A program made the translations under genes and the position numbers. The notes under the pieces are model-generated. The model was not told where the DNA came from and made no database searches. It saw only the letters and a program-made list of their open reading frames with translations. Of a stretch of DNA of 64,000 nucleotides, positions 1-12,882 are shown in pieces. Origin of the DNA: Rosellinia necatrix (taxonomy: Eukaryota > Ascomycota > Sordariomycetes > Xylariales > Xylariaceae); NCBI GenBank assembly GCA_021209875.1, contig JAGYVD010000002.1, forward strand, positions 992,001 to 1,056,000, written 5' to 3'. Each line of letters opens with the position of its first letter. Position 1 is the first letter of the stretch.

Positions 1-229
1 TCGTCAAACCGCATATCAAACTTCCCGCCGACTTCTATGTCTACCCGGACTGGCGAATTAGTAAGTGGCTCGGCTATTTTTCGGTTCTTTTCCCGTGCGG
101 ATCTGTTCCTTGCTCATGTACTAAATATAACTACCCATCATCTTCCATCTCTGTCCATCTCTATTCATCTCCTGTTAGAGACATCAGCTAACCAGACTTT
201 CTTGTGTAGTGAACCCTGGGAATATCTAG
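1..229 (+). CDS. 3' end of an unidentified gene (partial)
   Basis: The window opens in a frame (codons starting at base 3) that reads as ordinary folded protein, ending in FYVYPDWRI. A strong donor GTAAGT starts at 61. A branch-like GCTAAC lies near 187 and an acceptor TAG ends at 209. Splicing 60 to 210 preserves the frame and adds a five-residue tail before a TAG stop at 227-229. Only about 25 codons are visible, so no family can be named. Frame 1 is also open here, so the choice of frame is an inference from residue composition and splice phase. Confidence 0.35.
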
Positions 230-2169
230 GGTGATCGTAGACCTGGGGGTAGCGTGGAATGCCTGCCAAGAAAACGTTTCGCCTATTGAACTCCTTGAAC
301 ATGAAAATTAGAGGATGCGGAATGTGTCTAATGCTTATAAGATATGAGGGCGAGACCTCTCCAGTCTCAGCACCAACATGTTATGCCGGTTGAGAGCCGG
401 CTGGGAGCCACCCGTTGGCATACGCCCTATAGAGAGCATAGGTAGATAAAAGAGAAATAGAGGACCGGTTTGCACGAGCCAACAATCTGAACTGTGGTTC
501 GTGTTTCGGTTTGTGTCGTCTGTAATCCACTTTGTTGTATTATTGAAATGTCATACCTTTACCCACACATCTAACCTAGATGGGTAAATTGTTCCAGTTG
601 AAGGCAAAGACAAACCGCCGCTGTCCCCCCGCTCCCAAACACCATTAGGTACGAAGTACCTATCTGCTTACTGCTTATACATATTGTCGTACCGAACGAT
701 GAGATACCTGGGTAGGTATGTACCTACACTGCCTACCCAGGTAGGTAGGCACGAGTAGGTAGCTACTTGGTATCTAGTAGGCGCCGTCCAGGTAGGAAGG
801 CAACCCTCAATTCCTAGGAAAGCGTGGCTGAATGAAGACAGTTCTCTCTGCCCTTGCCTATATTACCTGCCTGCCTTAGTTACCCCTTGTTAGCTTATCC
901 TCCAGTCATCATGGAGCGCTGGCGCTAAGGATGAGACTTGGGAAGGGTAGAGGTACAAGGCTTAGCAGGGGTTGTTATTCCCGAACTGGCCTAAACACTA
1001 GAGATAACGAGGTATATGTACATATGTAACCAAATGGTAGTCCCACTACCCAGGTACCTACGGCATAGATGTTTCGTTTAAGTGCGAAGTACCTACTTCA
1101 ACTTCAACATTGTGAGCCTGTGTTTACCAACCAATCTCGAAGCCATCGACATCGCCACCCGCCATCTCATCATATCATCCTGACACCCGCTGCGTTGTGC
1201 TCGGCTTGGACCTCGTCCTGTCTCGAGGAACCCGATCTAGGTTGCAACAAACCACTTTGCCCCGAACTTTGTCTCTACAAATAATACGGGCAAATTGTCC
1301 CGCCTTGTCCTGTGCTTTATGCCATCAGTTTAACTTCGACCGCCGACCTTGAGTTCCTGTTTACTTTACATACTGCTTCTGGTCTTTTTCTTGCCCTTGT
1401 TCCTCCTACTCTTCCTACTACTGTTCCTCCCTCCGCCGCCCTCCATTCCTCCCTGCCGCAGCGCAACCCGGACCTCGTTTCACTCCTACATCCCCTCCGC
1501 CTTGACGCTGCTCCCGCTCCAATAATCACCCGTGTTGCAGAGATATACAAACCCGGCTCGCCCATAGTTCGGTCTCCGTGTGGTCGTTGTATCCATCCGC
1601 TACATTTTGCCAACCGCTCTCGGCGCTGTATCAAACGATTCTCGGACAGAAACTAGCCTCTTCAGATCGACCCGTGACGGCTTCACTACAGCACTGTTAA
1701 CACCGCGATAGATACCTGTGCAACACCATCTGCTCCTGTACCCACCCTCGCCGACGGTTCCCTTCTCGGAATCCCATATAGCTACGGCTTTTTATATACA
1801 CGCTCCATAAAATTTCGTGACAAGGAGGACAGTCTTATAGTTTGCGTTGGAGAAGCGACCATTGGGTCCTCTGCGATGAGGAGGAGGTGGTGGCCCTCAT
1901 CGATTGGAAACTCAGGTTCGAGGCCGTAGCATTCGTTCCAAGACCCCGGATAGATCCAAATACACCTGCCTTCCTCCCTACGAGTGTCCGTTACGCTGTC
2001 TGCCTTATGCTATGAGCCGTTCCCTGAGCTCTCCAGGCCCCAAACCCTAGGATTCCGTTGCCCTTAGGATTCATTCAAGTGCCTGCAAGGCCCCACGCCC
2101 TTCCCCTGTCTCTGTACCGAAGGTCTCGCCGACTTCAAGCCATACAGTCGTCACTAACCTGGTTCGGGA
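230..2169. other. Intergenic region and probable promoter/5' leader of the next gene
   Basis: No convincing gene is visible. Bases 640-800 are dense in GGTACC, ACCTAGGT and GTAGGTAG words, which recur in other intergenic parts of the window. Bases 1300-2150 are pyrimidine-rich on the plus strand, as in many fungal promoters and long 5' leaders. The small open frames at 1069-1656 have no coding character; two overlap on opposite strands. Confidence 0.6.
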
Positions 2170-4143
2170 ATGGATTCTCGTTTCTCGGCTACCCGTGACG
2201 AGCTGTACAATGTCCAAATGGACGTCAAACAGATCTATGTTGTGCAGAACAGCCATGCAGAAAGACTCTCCCGCTTAGAGAAGCGGCAGGCTGACGATGC
2301 TGCCATCAAATCGGCCTGGAACTCTCCCTTCCCCAGTGCCCTGGGCGGCACCCCACAGCATGGTAAGCCGCCGTGCGTGCAATTGTCGGCATGTGCAACC
2401 CGCTAATGTTTGTTTTTATTCCCAGGGCCGGTACAGATGCCCCCAGACGAGATATTCGATAACTTTGACGAGCAGGGTCAAAATCTTCTCGGCAGCCTCG
2501 ATCTCGACGCCGAAGATGAACCAACCAGACGAGGTGCGGCATCTAGGGCCAACAGTGTCCGCTTCGACGAGAGTGCTTTGCATGGGTCTAGCTGGGCACA
2601 GAACGGCCGGCAATCAGGGGATTTCGGTCCCATCCGACCCGGAAGTGGATTGGGCACTCACGGTATGATGGAACGTTCAATGTCGCACAAGTCGGACGGC
2701 AGACACAGCTCAGCCGGACACTCGGTACACTCGATCCATTCCCATCACTCCGCCGCCTCTGGGCGAGGGAGCAGTCTGGGTTTGGACACGACCTTCGCAC
2801 CTGGCGGTCAAGAAGAAGATTCCCCCGTGGGTGTTCCGGAGCCGCCGCCGAGCTTCTTCGTCTTGGGCTCCGTACCATCCATCGTTAGATGTTGGCTCAC
2901 GCGGAAATTCTCTCATGACACCCTTCTGTATGCGGACATCTGTACTGGATCGCAAAAGTCTACGATAGAGTTCTCATTGATCAAGGACCTGGACTTGGTA
3001 GAGAGCATCCAGCGAGAATCTGATGGAATTCATCGCATTCGGTTGAACGTGTTTCTCACAGAAGCAACTGTGTCCCATGCCGTGTCTCACGCCATGTCTC
3101 ACGCCAATTCACGAAGTCCTGGTACTGCGCCGCCGGTGCCACGTCTGGGGTGCACGTTCGAGGTAGCAGGCATGGACCAACCCGACATGGCTGATGCAAA
3201 GAAGGCAATCCGCATTTTTATCGGCAGTGAAGCCCTGAGAGGGCACTCGGCGGACGTGCTTTTCTCGCAGAATCGAATGACGCTATATAGTAGTGACCGC
3301 GAAAAGTTGTCGGTCCCATTTGTACGCCCCGAAGACCATGGGTCCTTCAAGAACATCCGGACCATAGCCGTGTTCTCTGAGAAGCCCAAACTGAACGCGA
3401 CGGCCAGACCATTCGTGCTTGGCGAGTCAAAGCCACTACAGGTATCTAATGAAGCTTCTGAGCCGGTACAAATCAAAACCACCCGACATGAGCTAGACCC
3501 TCATGAAATCGGTACGCCCACATCGGAACAGGCTAGCCAGCAACCAGGAACCACGGACGCCAGCACGGTATCCGAGAGCGGCGGTGAGAGCGAGCGGCCG
3601 TCGAAAGAGAATAGTATACCCGAACATCTTGGTGCTGGGGATGGCGAGACGCAACCGCAAGGCCCAGATACCTTGGGTGACGGCGCCCGTCGGGCGTCGG
3701 GAGCAGGCAGCATTTGGAACTCGTGGCGCCAGGGAACGGTAACCAACGGTGGTGATCAGAAGGAGGGTGCGCTCCTGAGCGGGTATCAGCCTGTTGGTCG
3801 AGGGCGCAACATGAAGGTTCTCAAGCCGACGAAGTCGACATCGGTGTCATCTTCAGCCCGGACGGGCGCCGCTTACGAGCCAGCGCCAGCGCCTAGGGGC
3901 GGCGGCGAGCTACGACGCAAGAGCCAAACCGCGGCCGAGGGAGGTACTAGCAACACAATTCGATGGGAGGCGAAAAGAGCATCGATTGGCGGTGCGGAGA
4001 TCAACCCAGCGCCAACAAACCGTGAGTCCCGAAGCGCATCTGGCACGCCTCGAACATCGACTAATCCGGTTGGCGGGGCGTCCGCCTTCTCATGGATGAC
4101 GCCAGCAAGCCGACCTCGGGCGCCAGCGACGGCAACGGAGTGA
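2170..4143 (+). CDS. Conserved ascomycete protein of unknown function (often auto-named 'ubiquitin carboxyl-terminal hydrolase 19')
   Basis: Two exons, 2170-2362 and 2426-4143, are joined across a 63-nt intron (GTAAGC...CCCAG) and give 636 residues. Residues about 5-45 form a short amphipathic, coiled-coil-like segment with a LEKRQ end. Then comes a charged stretch (FDNFDEQGQ, SRANSVRF), a Ser/His-rich linker, and a compact central region, roughly residues 150-340, starting PPPSFFVLGSVPSIVRCWL. The last 230 residues are disordered and rich in Ser, Thr, Gly and Pro. I recall this architecture and the conserved N-terminus from a family found across Sordariomycetes whose database name mentions ubiquitin hydrolase 19. 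No Cys or His box of a ubiquitin protease is visible, so I do not accept that function. The start chosen is the first ATG giving the conserved N-terminus. Confidence 0.85.
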
Positions 4144-4570
4144 CCGGTTGATTTGCTCCATGCGAGGCGAGAAAGCGCTGATTGTAGCTTTGGGGTTCGG
4201 TCACTTGCTTCGACGAGGTTTCGACACGTTTAGTTAGCAGTAGTCAAGGAAAGCGTAAAATCAAATAAAAGTACTCCTTCACCCCGGCCACGCTGCATCG
4301 GAATTGACGTAAACGAGAACTGTCGGTGTTGCATGGACATGAGGTCTTCATTCCCTGGCCTCGGAGTATTTTACATTTGTGTGCAATGACGGGCGATGAA
4401 TGATGTAACCACTGATAGCGCTATCGAAGATAGGCCGCCCAAGGTCAATAAATACAATACATAAATAAAGCTTCGGTAAGTCACTTCCTTGCTACCTGAC
4501 AAAACAACCCAAATCCGCTGGTTCGGGGATTCGCAAGCCCACACGCGCGGAACCTAGGCAGGTAACAAAG
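4144..4570. other. Intergenic region between two plus-strand genes
   Basis: No gene is seen. AATAAA-type words near 4265 and 4447-4470 could serve as polyadenylation signals for the upstream gene. I looked for a fungal thiamine-pyrophosphate riboswitch ahead of THI6 and did not see the conserved CTGAGA and GATAATGCCAGCG-like elements. Confidence 0.6.
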
Positions 4571-6704
4571 ATGAGGAAACACGACATTAACTACGCACTG
4601 TATCTAGTGACTGACTCGACGACCGCCATTCTCGGCAGCAGGGACATCTGCGAGGTCGTCGAAGCAGCGCTACGGGGCGGCGTCACCTGTGTCCAATACC
4701 GAGACAAGACAAGCGACACACGCGTGCTGGTTCAGACTGCACGCAAGCTGCACGCCATCACCCAGAAACACGGCGTCCCACTGCTCATCAACGACCGCGT
4801 CGACGTGGCCCTCGCCGTGGGTTGCGAAGGAGTGCACATCGGACAGGATGATCTAGGTATGTACGTCGTGGTGGTGATAGTAGTAGCAGTAGCAGTAGCA
4901 GTAGCAGTAGTAGTCCTTCCCTATGTGCGCGCATTGAGCTTCCTCTCCGCCCCTGTCCCCCCTACCTCCCTCCCTCCCTCCTTCCATCTCTATTTCTTGC
5001 AGATTCCCCGATTTTCGAACGCAGAAAGCGGTTCCCCCCTCCCCCTCCCTTGCAATTGGAGGGACGACGCGGGGCTAATGCACCGCTGCCTGGTCCGGCG
5101 CGACGACAGATATCGAGTCGGCGAGAAAGATCCTCGGCCCCGAGCGCATCATCGGCGTCACAGTCAGCAACGCCGAAGAGACGGCCGCCGCGTGCGAGGG
5201 GGGCGCTGATTACCTGGGCATCGGGACTGTGTTTGCTACGCCAACGTAAGTCCATCGGTTCCCACGGGTCGCAATAGTTTTTATTATCTGTTTTATTTCA
5301 TTTTATTTTATTTTATTTTATTTATTTATTTATTTATTTTTCTTTTCTTACCTTGACTTCCTAAACGACGGGGGCGCAGGACTAACCCAGGGCGTGATGG
5401 CGTAGCAAGGAGAATACGAAGAGCATAATCGGCGTGGATGGTCTACAGCAAATCCTCCTGCAGCTGGCGCAGGCCGGGTCGGCCGTCAAGACGGTCTGCA
5501 TCGGAGGCATCAACGCATCCAACGCCGCGCGCGTGGTGTGGCAGAGCGCCGCCCACGGCCGATCGCTCGACGGCGTCGCGGTCGTGAGCGCCATCATGGC
5601 GGCGCCGGACCCGGCGGCGTCGGCGCGGGCGCTGGCCGGGCTCCTCGCCGGGGCGCCGCCCGCCTTCGCCCGGGGCGCCGTCACGGCGGACCAGCGGAGC
5701 CGGCCGGCGGCGCGGCTCGTCGGCCTGGCCCCCGACGTGATCCGGGCCGTCGCCGGGCGGACGCCGCTCTCGCACAACATGACCAACCTCGTGGTGCAGA
5801 ACCTCGCCGCCAACGTCGCCCTGTGCGTCGGCGCCAGCCCCATCATGGCCAACCACGGCGAGGAGGCCGCCGACCTCGCCCGCCTGGGCGGCGCGCTCGT
5901 CATCAACATGGGCACCGTCACGCCGGACGGCCTGGGGAATCACCTGCAGGCGCTCAGGGCGTACAACGCGGTCGGGGGGCCCGTGGTCTTCGACCCGGTC
6001 GGGTGAGTTTCCTTCCTTTTTTCTTTTTTTTTTTTTTTTTTCCTCCCCCTCTTTATCGCAGTCCCCTATTTCGAAGCCCCTGCCCCCCCTTCCCGCGAAA
6101 CGATATCTGACAGGAGACGAATTATGCGATGTATAGCGCCGGGGCCACCGCCGTGCGAAGAGCGGCGGCCAAGAGCATACTCGGCGGCGGGTACATCGAC
6201 GTCCTCAAGGGCAACCGCTCCGAGATCCTCGCGTGCGCGCCGGGCGGCGGGCCGGAGGCGCAGCAGCGCGGCGTCGACGGCGGCGCCGGGGGGGACGCGG
6301 ACGGCGCGGACGCGGCGCGGATCGCGACGGCGGCCCGGGCGCTCGCGGCGCTGCGGCGGAACGTCGTCGTCGTCACGGGCCGGACGGACTACGTCACGGC
6401 CGGGGGCGCCGTCTACGCGATCGGCAACGGCGACGCGCTCCTCGGCCGGGTCACGGGCACCGGCTGCTGCCTCGGCACGGCCATCTCCGCCTCCGTCGCC
6501 GCCTACCCCCACGACAAGCTCGCCGCCACCGTCGCCGCCCTGCTGCACTACAACATCGCCGCCGAGCTGGCCGCGCCCAAGGCCGACGGGCCCGGCAGCT
6601 TCGTGCCCCTGTTCCTCGACCAGCTGCACCACATCCGGGAAGAGACGGGTAAGTCGATGCTCGGCTGGCTTCAGAGGGCGAAAGTTAGCGTGCTGGATGT
6701 GTAG
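4571..6704 (+). CDS. THI6: Bifunctional thiamine-phosphate synthase / hydroxyethylthiazole kinase
   Basis: Four exons (4571-4856, 5110-5245, 5406-6002, 6137-6704) give 528 residues, close to the roughly 540 of yeast Thi6. The N-terminal half is thiamine-phosphate synthase, which joins HMP-pyrophosphate to thiazole phosphate. It shows QYRDKTSDT, LLINDRVDVALA, HIGQDD, GGADYLGIGTVFATPT and CIGGINASNAA. The C-terminal half, from about residue 250, is ThiM-type thiazole kinase, with PLSHNMTNLVVQN, ASPIMANHGEEA, VVFDPVGAGAT and VTGTGCCLG (Cys about residue 450). All three introns are GT-AG with phases that restore these motifs. A Gly/Ala/Asp-rich insertion sits at about residues 373-401 in the kinase half. 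Intron 1 contains an AGTAGC microsatellite (about 4878-4915) and intron 2 a TTTTA/TTTA tract (about 5290-5342). The gene stands alone. The enzyme is expected to be cytosolic and to act in thiamine biosynthesis and salvage. Confidence 0.95.
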
Positions 6705-6773
6705 GGTTGGGGGGCACGGTGGCCAGGGGCCCTTTGTTGTGTGAGCTCTGTTGACGGGTGGTCTGGCAAGTAT

Positions 6774-6817
<44 letters not shown>

Positions 6818-7734
6818 ACTGAATTGGAATTATATGGTCTAGTTAAATGACACGGCTATATTTTGGTATTGATGGACTATAAACTACGTGATGCTATGGA
6901 AAGCGTATGATTAGGCATAGGCATCTTTTATGTCCAGCACGATCGATGCCCTCTTCTGAACGGTTAAGAGGAGTGGAGTGAGCTTCTATCATTGTAATCT
7001 TTTCTAAACCATACGTAGGTATAGGCCAACCAGACTTGCTTACTTACTTAAACTAATAATAGGAATGGGAAACTTTTGTGCTACGCATTAAAGGGAGGGC
7101 GAGTTGGTAGTATTTCGACTTATGTGTCAATGGCTTTTTTATGTGTATATACCCCGGGTTGATATCTGAATAACTATAGGTATGGTGATTTTAGGCTACG
7201 GTGCTGGTAGAGATACAGAACCATTCTAGGCCTTGTATCTTGCTAGATAGGTGGCTGGTACAGCACCATCCACGTCAGCAATCGAGTTTTAGCCATTTTA
7301 GGCTAACTATACGATGTTATAAGGTCTGTTTGGTGGGAATCACAGAAGGGAGATAAAATGAAATAGGGGAATAAAATAGAAAATAAACAAAAGGGATAAA
7401 TGTCACTGTGCCGAATTTCCAAATAAAAGAAAAACGACTATCATCATATTATACAAAAGGTAGTTAGTTAGTTGCAGTTGCGACAGGTACTGTTGGGGGA
7501 GGTAGGAGGAACTACCTAATGCTTACCCCACCCCCGCACCCACCTAGGTAGGTACCTATAACTAAATGCGGGCTGTACCTCACCTATATCCATTGCTCCG
7601 GGACCTGCCATCTCGCCAATACCACGCTCGAAACTCGGGATCTTACTTCTAATCCTTGGTGACCCTTTTTTTTTTTTGGTTTCTAGATGAGAAGAAATTC
7701 AATCGCGAGCCCGTATCATATAATATCCATCACA
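6705..7734. other. Intergenic region, no gene seen
   Basis: It starts with a GT dinucleotide tract at 6776-6815 in the THI6 3' flank. The rest is moderately AT-rich single-copy-looking sequence with stops in all frames. A short cluster of CCTAGGTAGGTACC words lies at 7540-7560. Confidence 0.6.
6776..6815. repeat. (GT)20 microsatellite
   Basis: An uninterrupted GT run of about 20 units begins 72 bases after the THI6 stop codon, probably within the 3' untranslated region. Confidence 0.95.
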
Positions 7735-7790
7735 CACAAACATCAGAGCACAAACATCAGAGCACAAACATCAGGGCACAAACATCAGAG
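7735..7790. repeat. Four tandem copies of a 14-bp unit just upstream of a start codon
   Basis: The unit CACAAACATCAGAG is repeated four times without gaps (7735-7748, 7749-7762, 7763-7776, 7777-7790), with one substitution in the third copy. The array ends 7 bases before the upstream ATG (7798) of the isochorismatase-fold gene, so it probably lies in its 5' leader. Confidence 0.95.
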
Positions 7791-7797
7791 GGCATTT

Positions 7798-8741
7798 ATG
7801 AGCTTCTCACGTGTCGCACTGAAAGCAGCGGCAGTAATTCGATCACCACGAGCCGGGCCCAGGTTGGGATTTGGAGGAGGATTCAAGTTCAGCAGCTCTG
7901 CTACCCTCCCCGCGCTTCCCCTCGGCCCGAGATTATCGTCCACCATGGCCGACCCGGCGCCCTCGAGACGGATTCGTGAGTGATCATACCGTCTTCCTCT
8001 CTCGGGTTGGCTGTGCTGGCGAACTAATCCAATTATATATATATATATAGAAAACCAGGTCATCTTGTCAGTACAGCCTAACCAACGATGCAACAGCATC
8101 TCGTTCAGGATGAAACCAGACGCTCGCTCGCTCGCTCGCTAGTCTTGTCTCCTCTGCTTGGCGAGACTAAGACGGAGCAATTCTCGAGTTTGAGGCACTT
8201 GGCATGAGAGAGGGAGGGGATGCTGACAACGTCGGTGTCCGAATAGTGTCTGCGATTTACAAGATAAGTTCCGTAATGTGATATGGCATTTTGATAAAGT
8301 GTACGAACGGCATCCACCCCTTCATCTATCCCATCCTATCCCATCTCGTCTCACCTCAGTACCTCCCCTCCCAGAGCATAAAAAAGGGGGAAGGTGAGCT
8401 TTTATCCGGCAAAAATATTCGCAAACTAACTGGGCTCTGGGCTTCATTCACTAACCGTTTCGTCGCCCAGCCTCCTCACGACGCAAAAGGTCCTCCGCGC
8501 CGCGCAGATCCTCGGGATCCCGGTGGTCGCGACGACGCAGAAGGCGCGGAGGCTGGGGGGGATCGTGCCGGAGCTGCAGCCGCTGCTGGAGAAGTTGACG
8601 GTGCTGGAGGTGGACAAGACGCTGTTCAGCATGCTGACTCCCGAGGTGTTGTCGCACGAGCTCTTCTCACCCTCTTCCGCTTCCGCTTCCGCTTCCGCTT
8701 CCGCCTCCTTCACCTCGGCTTTAACTTCGGTTTCGACTTTG

Positions 8742-8773
<32 letters not shown>

Positions 8774-9152
8774 GACGTCGACGTCATCATCGTCGCCGCC
8801 GACGTCATCGTCATCGCCGCCGCCGCCGTCACCACCGCCGCCGCGCGACGTCGTCATCGTCGGCATCGAGAGCCACATCTGCGTGACGCAGACGGTCGCG
8901 GACCTGCTGGCGCGCGGGCACCGCGTGCGCGTGCTCGCCGACGCCGTCAGCAGCTGCCACCCCGAGGAGGTGCCCCTCGCCCTCGCCCGCCTCCGCGCCG
9001 ACGGCGCCGTCGTCACCTCCTCCGAGAGCTGGCTCTACGAGACCATGGGCGACGCCGCCATCCCCGAGTTCCGCGACATCGCGCGCCTCGTCCGTGAATC
9101 CAACGCCGACACCAAGAGCAGCCTGGCCGCGCTCTTGAGTAGTAAGATTTAA
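7798..9152 (+). CDS. Isochorismatase-fold cysteine hydrolase (ISOC-like) with a Ser-rich insertion and alternative starts
   Basis: Four exons (7798-7975, 8051-8066, 8247-8300, 8471-9152) give 309 residues; starting at the second ATG (7945, good Kozak context) gives 260. Exon 2 is only 16 nt long, and intron 2 uses a GTCAGT donor. These joins rebuild the family core VIFVCDLQDKFR, TTQKVLRAAQILGIPVV and TTQKARRLG. The likely catalytic triad is Asp68, Lys132 (VDKTLFSML) and Cys220 (GIESHICVTQT), in long-form numbering. Between the Lys and Cys motifs, where homologues have a short loop, lie about 55 residues made almost only of Ser, Ala, Thr and Pro (about residues 147-207). The extra N-terminus (MSFSRVALKAAAVIRSPRAG) is basic, hydroxylated and free of acidic residues, like a mitochondrial presequence. 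The substrate is unknown for this subfamily. Confidence 0.85.
8667..8848. repeat. In-frame TCCGCT / TCG microsatellite tract coding the Ser-rich insertion
   Basis: Repeats of TTCCGC (about 8676-8706) are followed by TCG/TCA runs (about 8738-8815) and CCG runs. They are all in frame with the hydrolase, and no stop or splice signal clearly removes them. The composition suggests origin by expansion of simple repeats. Confidence 0.85.
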
Positions 9153-9713
9153 GGATCCATCCCCCCCCCTCCACCCCCTGAGAGGGCTTGGAAAAAGCTT
9201 GGAATGGTGGAAATGGGCCGTGTGTGTGTGTGTTTGTCACACGATGGACGACGTGGTGGTGGCTGGCGTTGTACTTGCTAGATTGAGGAGAGTGGCGACT
9301 ACAATATAGCTTGGGTGAGGTGAGGGAGGAGTGGAATATTATAGTTACGATTCAGCGCTTAGAAACACATTCAACAAGAAAAAAAATTCATGTACTTTCT
9401 ATGTCATGAGCGCTACAAAAAAAAGGGAACAGGACATTCTCATGAACAGGAACGAAAAGAAAATAGGAAAACAAAAAAGAAAGGAAAAAAAAAAAGAAGA
9501 GTAATAATAGATGTTTGTTATTGTTGTTATTCTGTCAAATTCAGCGGGGGTGGGTGAGAATAACCTAACATCTCGAAACCACAAATAACAAACAACACCG
9601 CAGTTAACTATTGACTTTCCTCCTCCTAAGCACAACCCTTATTTCTTTTCCTTCCCCTTTAACAAACCCCCTTCCCTCCTCCTCCTTCCCCACCTATCCA
9701 ACCTTTTTTTCGT
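9153..9713. other. Convergent intergenic region
   Basis: This is the shared 3' flank of the plus-strand hydrolase and the minus-strand GH30 gene. It contains a short GT tract at about 9221-9233 and A-rich and T-rich stretches at 9380-9500. No gene is seen. Confidence 0.6.
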
Positions 9714-11877
<2,164 letters not shown>

Positions 11878-12882
11878 TTTAGAATAGACTGTCTCTAAGG
11901 CGAATAGTAGTGTAGGAGCGAAACAACAGTAGGCCGGTAAACACAAGGTAAGGGGGTGAGGAGATGAGCAGTACCCAGAGGTCATATATGCATCACGACT
12001 CTCCTCCTGGGCACACTCTACAATGTCAATTATTCATATCTGCCGGAGTTCCCTTCTTCCTAAAGACCGATTCTCCGTCCGTGTCCCAACACCCGGGGGC
12101 CATTGCATTTATTCCTAGGGCTCTTCCGGAAGGTTGAGGCTATGTAAGGGTCACCTTTTATATTCTGCGGCTGTCAAAATTAGCTTTGCGGTACAAGGTC
12201 TCCGCATCTCTGTGCAAGGTCAACAAGCATAACGAGGCGCATGGGACGTGGCCAAGGGCGGGTAAATACTTGAGATAATTCCTCTTCGCCGAGGTATTTA
12301 GCCACGAGGGGACCTAGTGGTTCTAGCCACAATGCAGTGTTGCTTGCTTGGTACCACAGCGGCCGTTGCCGACGCTGGGTCTGGCTAGATGGTGTCTATA
12401 CTACTAGGCAGTGAAGAGCTGGCTTCGCTGCCACCTTGCCGGATTTTGCCCGGGCAAGTCGTGTCACGATCGCCGTGGTGGTAAAGCTATCAAGGGTAAA
12501 AAAAAAAAATATGAGGGAAGGGGGGAGGGGGGAGGGATGGAGACGTCATATAGATCATAAAAACAGTTGCACGACGTCACGCATGAGTGGGAACGATGTT
12601 TTGATGGCGAATGAGCATAATCCATCTAACTAACGAGATGGTGCTGATTGCATTTGTATGTGTTGTCATGTTGACAAGCTTTAGTACACACACTATATAT
12701 AGTAGTGTCTTTAATAAATAGACGACGAGGTCTCTAGTTTTCAAACGTTTGATGAAGAAGTAGATGATCGATATGCTAAGCATGGTACGCTGTCGAAGTC
12801 CGTTACACTCGAAGGAACGTGGTTCGGTCGGCTGAGCTCCCCTGGAACTGACATACCTTCCTCTTTATAGAGAAAGGAAAAA
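11878..12882. other. Intergenic region: GH30 upstream and 5-aminolevulinate synthase downstream flanks
   Basis: No gene is supported. Bases 12495-12540 contain a short A run and a G-rich GGGGGAGG stretch. Several short GC-rich words occur in the GH30 upstream region, but I cannot assign a regulator. Confidence 0.55.

Noticed and set aside
1312..1656. Overlapping open frames on both strands near 1.3-1.65 kb
   Set aside because: Pyrimidine-rich leader-like sequence; mirror-image frames and no motifs.
4400..4570. Thiamine-pyrophosphate riboswitch upstream of THI6
   Set aside because: The conserved riboswitch core words were not found upstream or in intron 1.
5443..6652. Long overlapping frames on both strands across THI6 exons 3 and 4
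   Set aside because: Very high GC removes stop codons from all frames; only the spliced frame shows ThiE/ThiM motifs.
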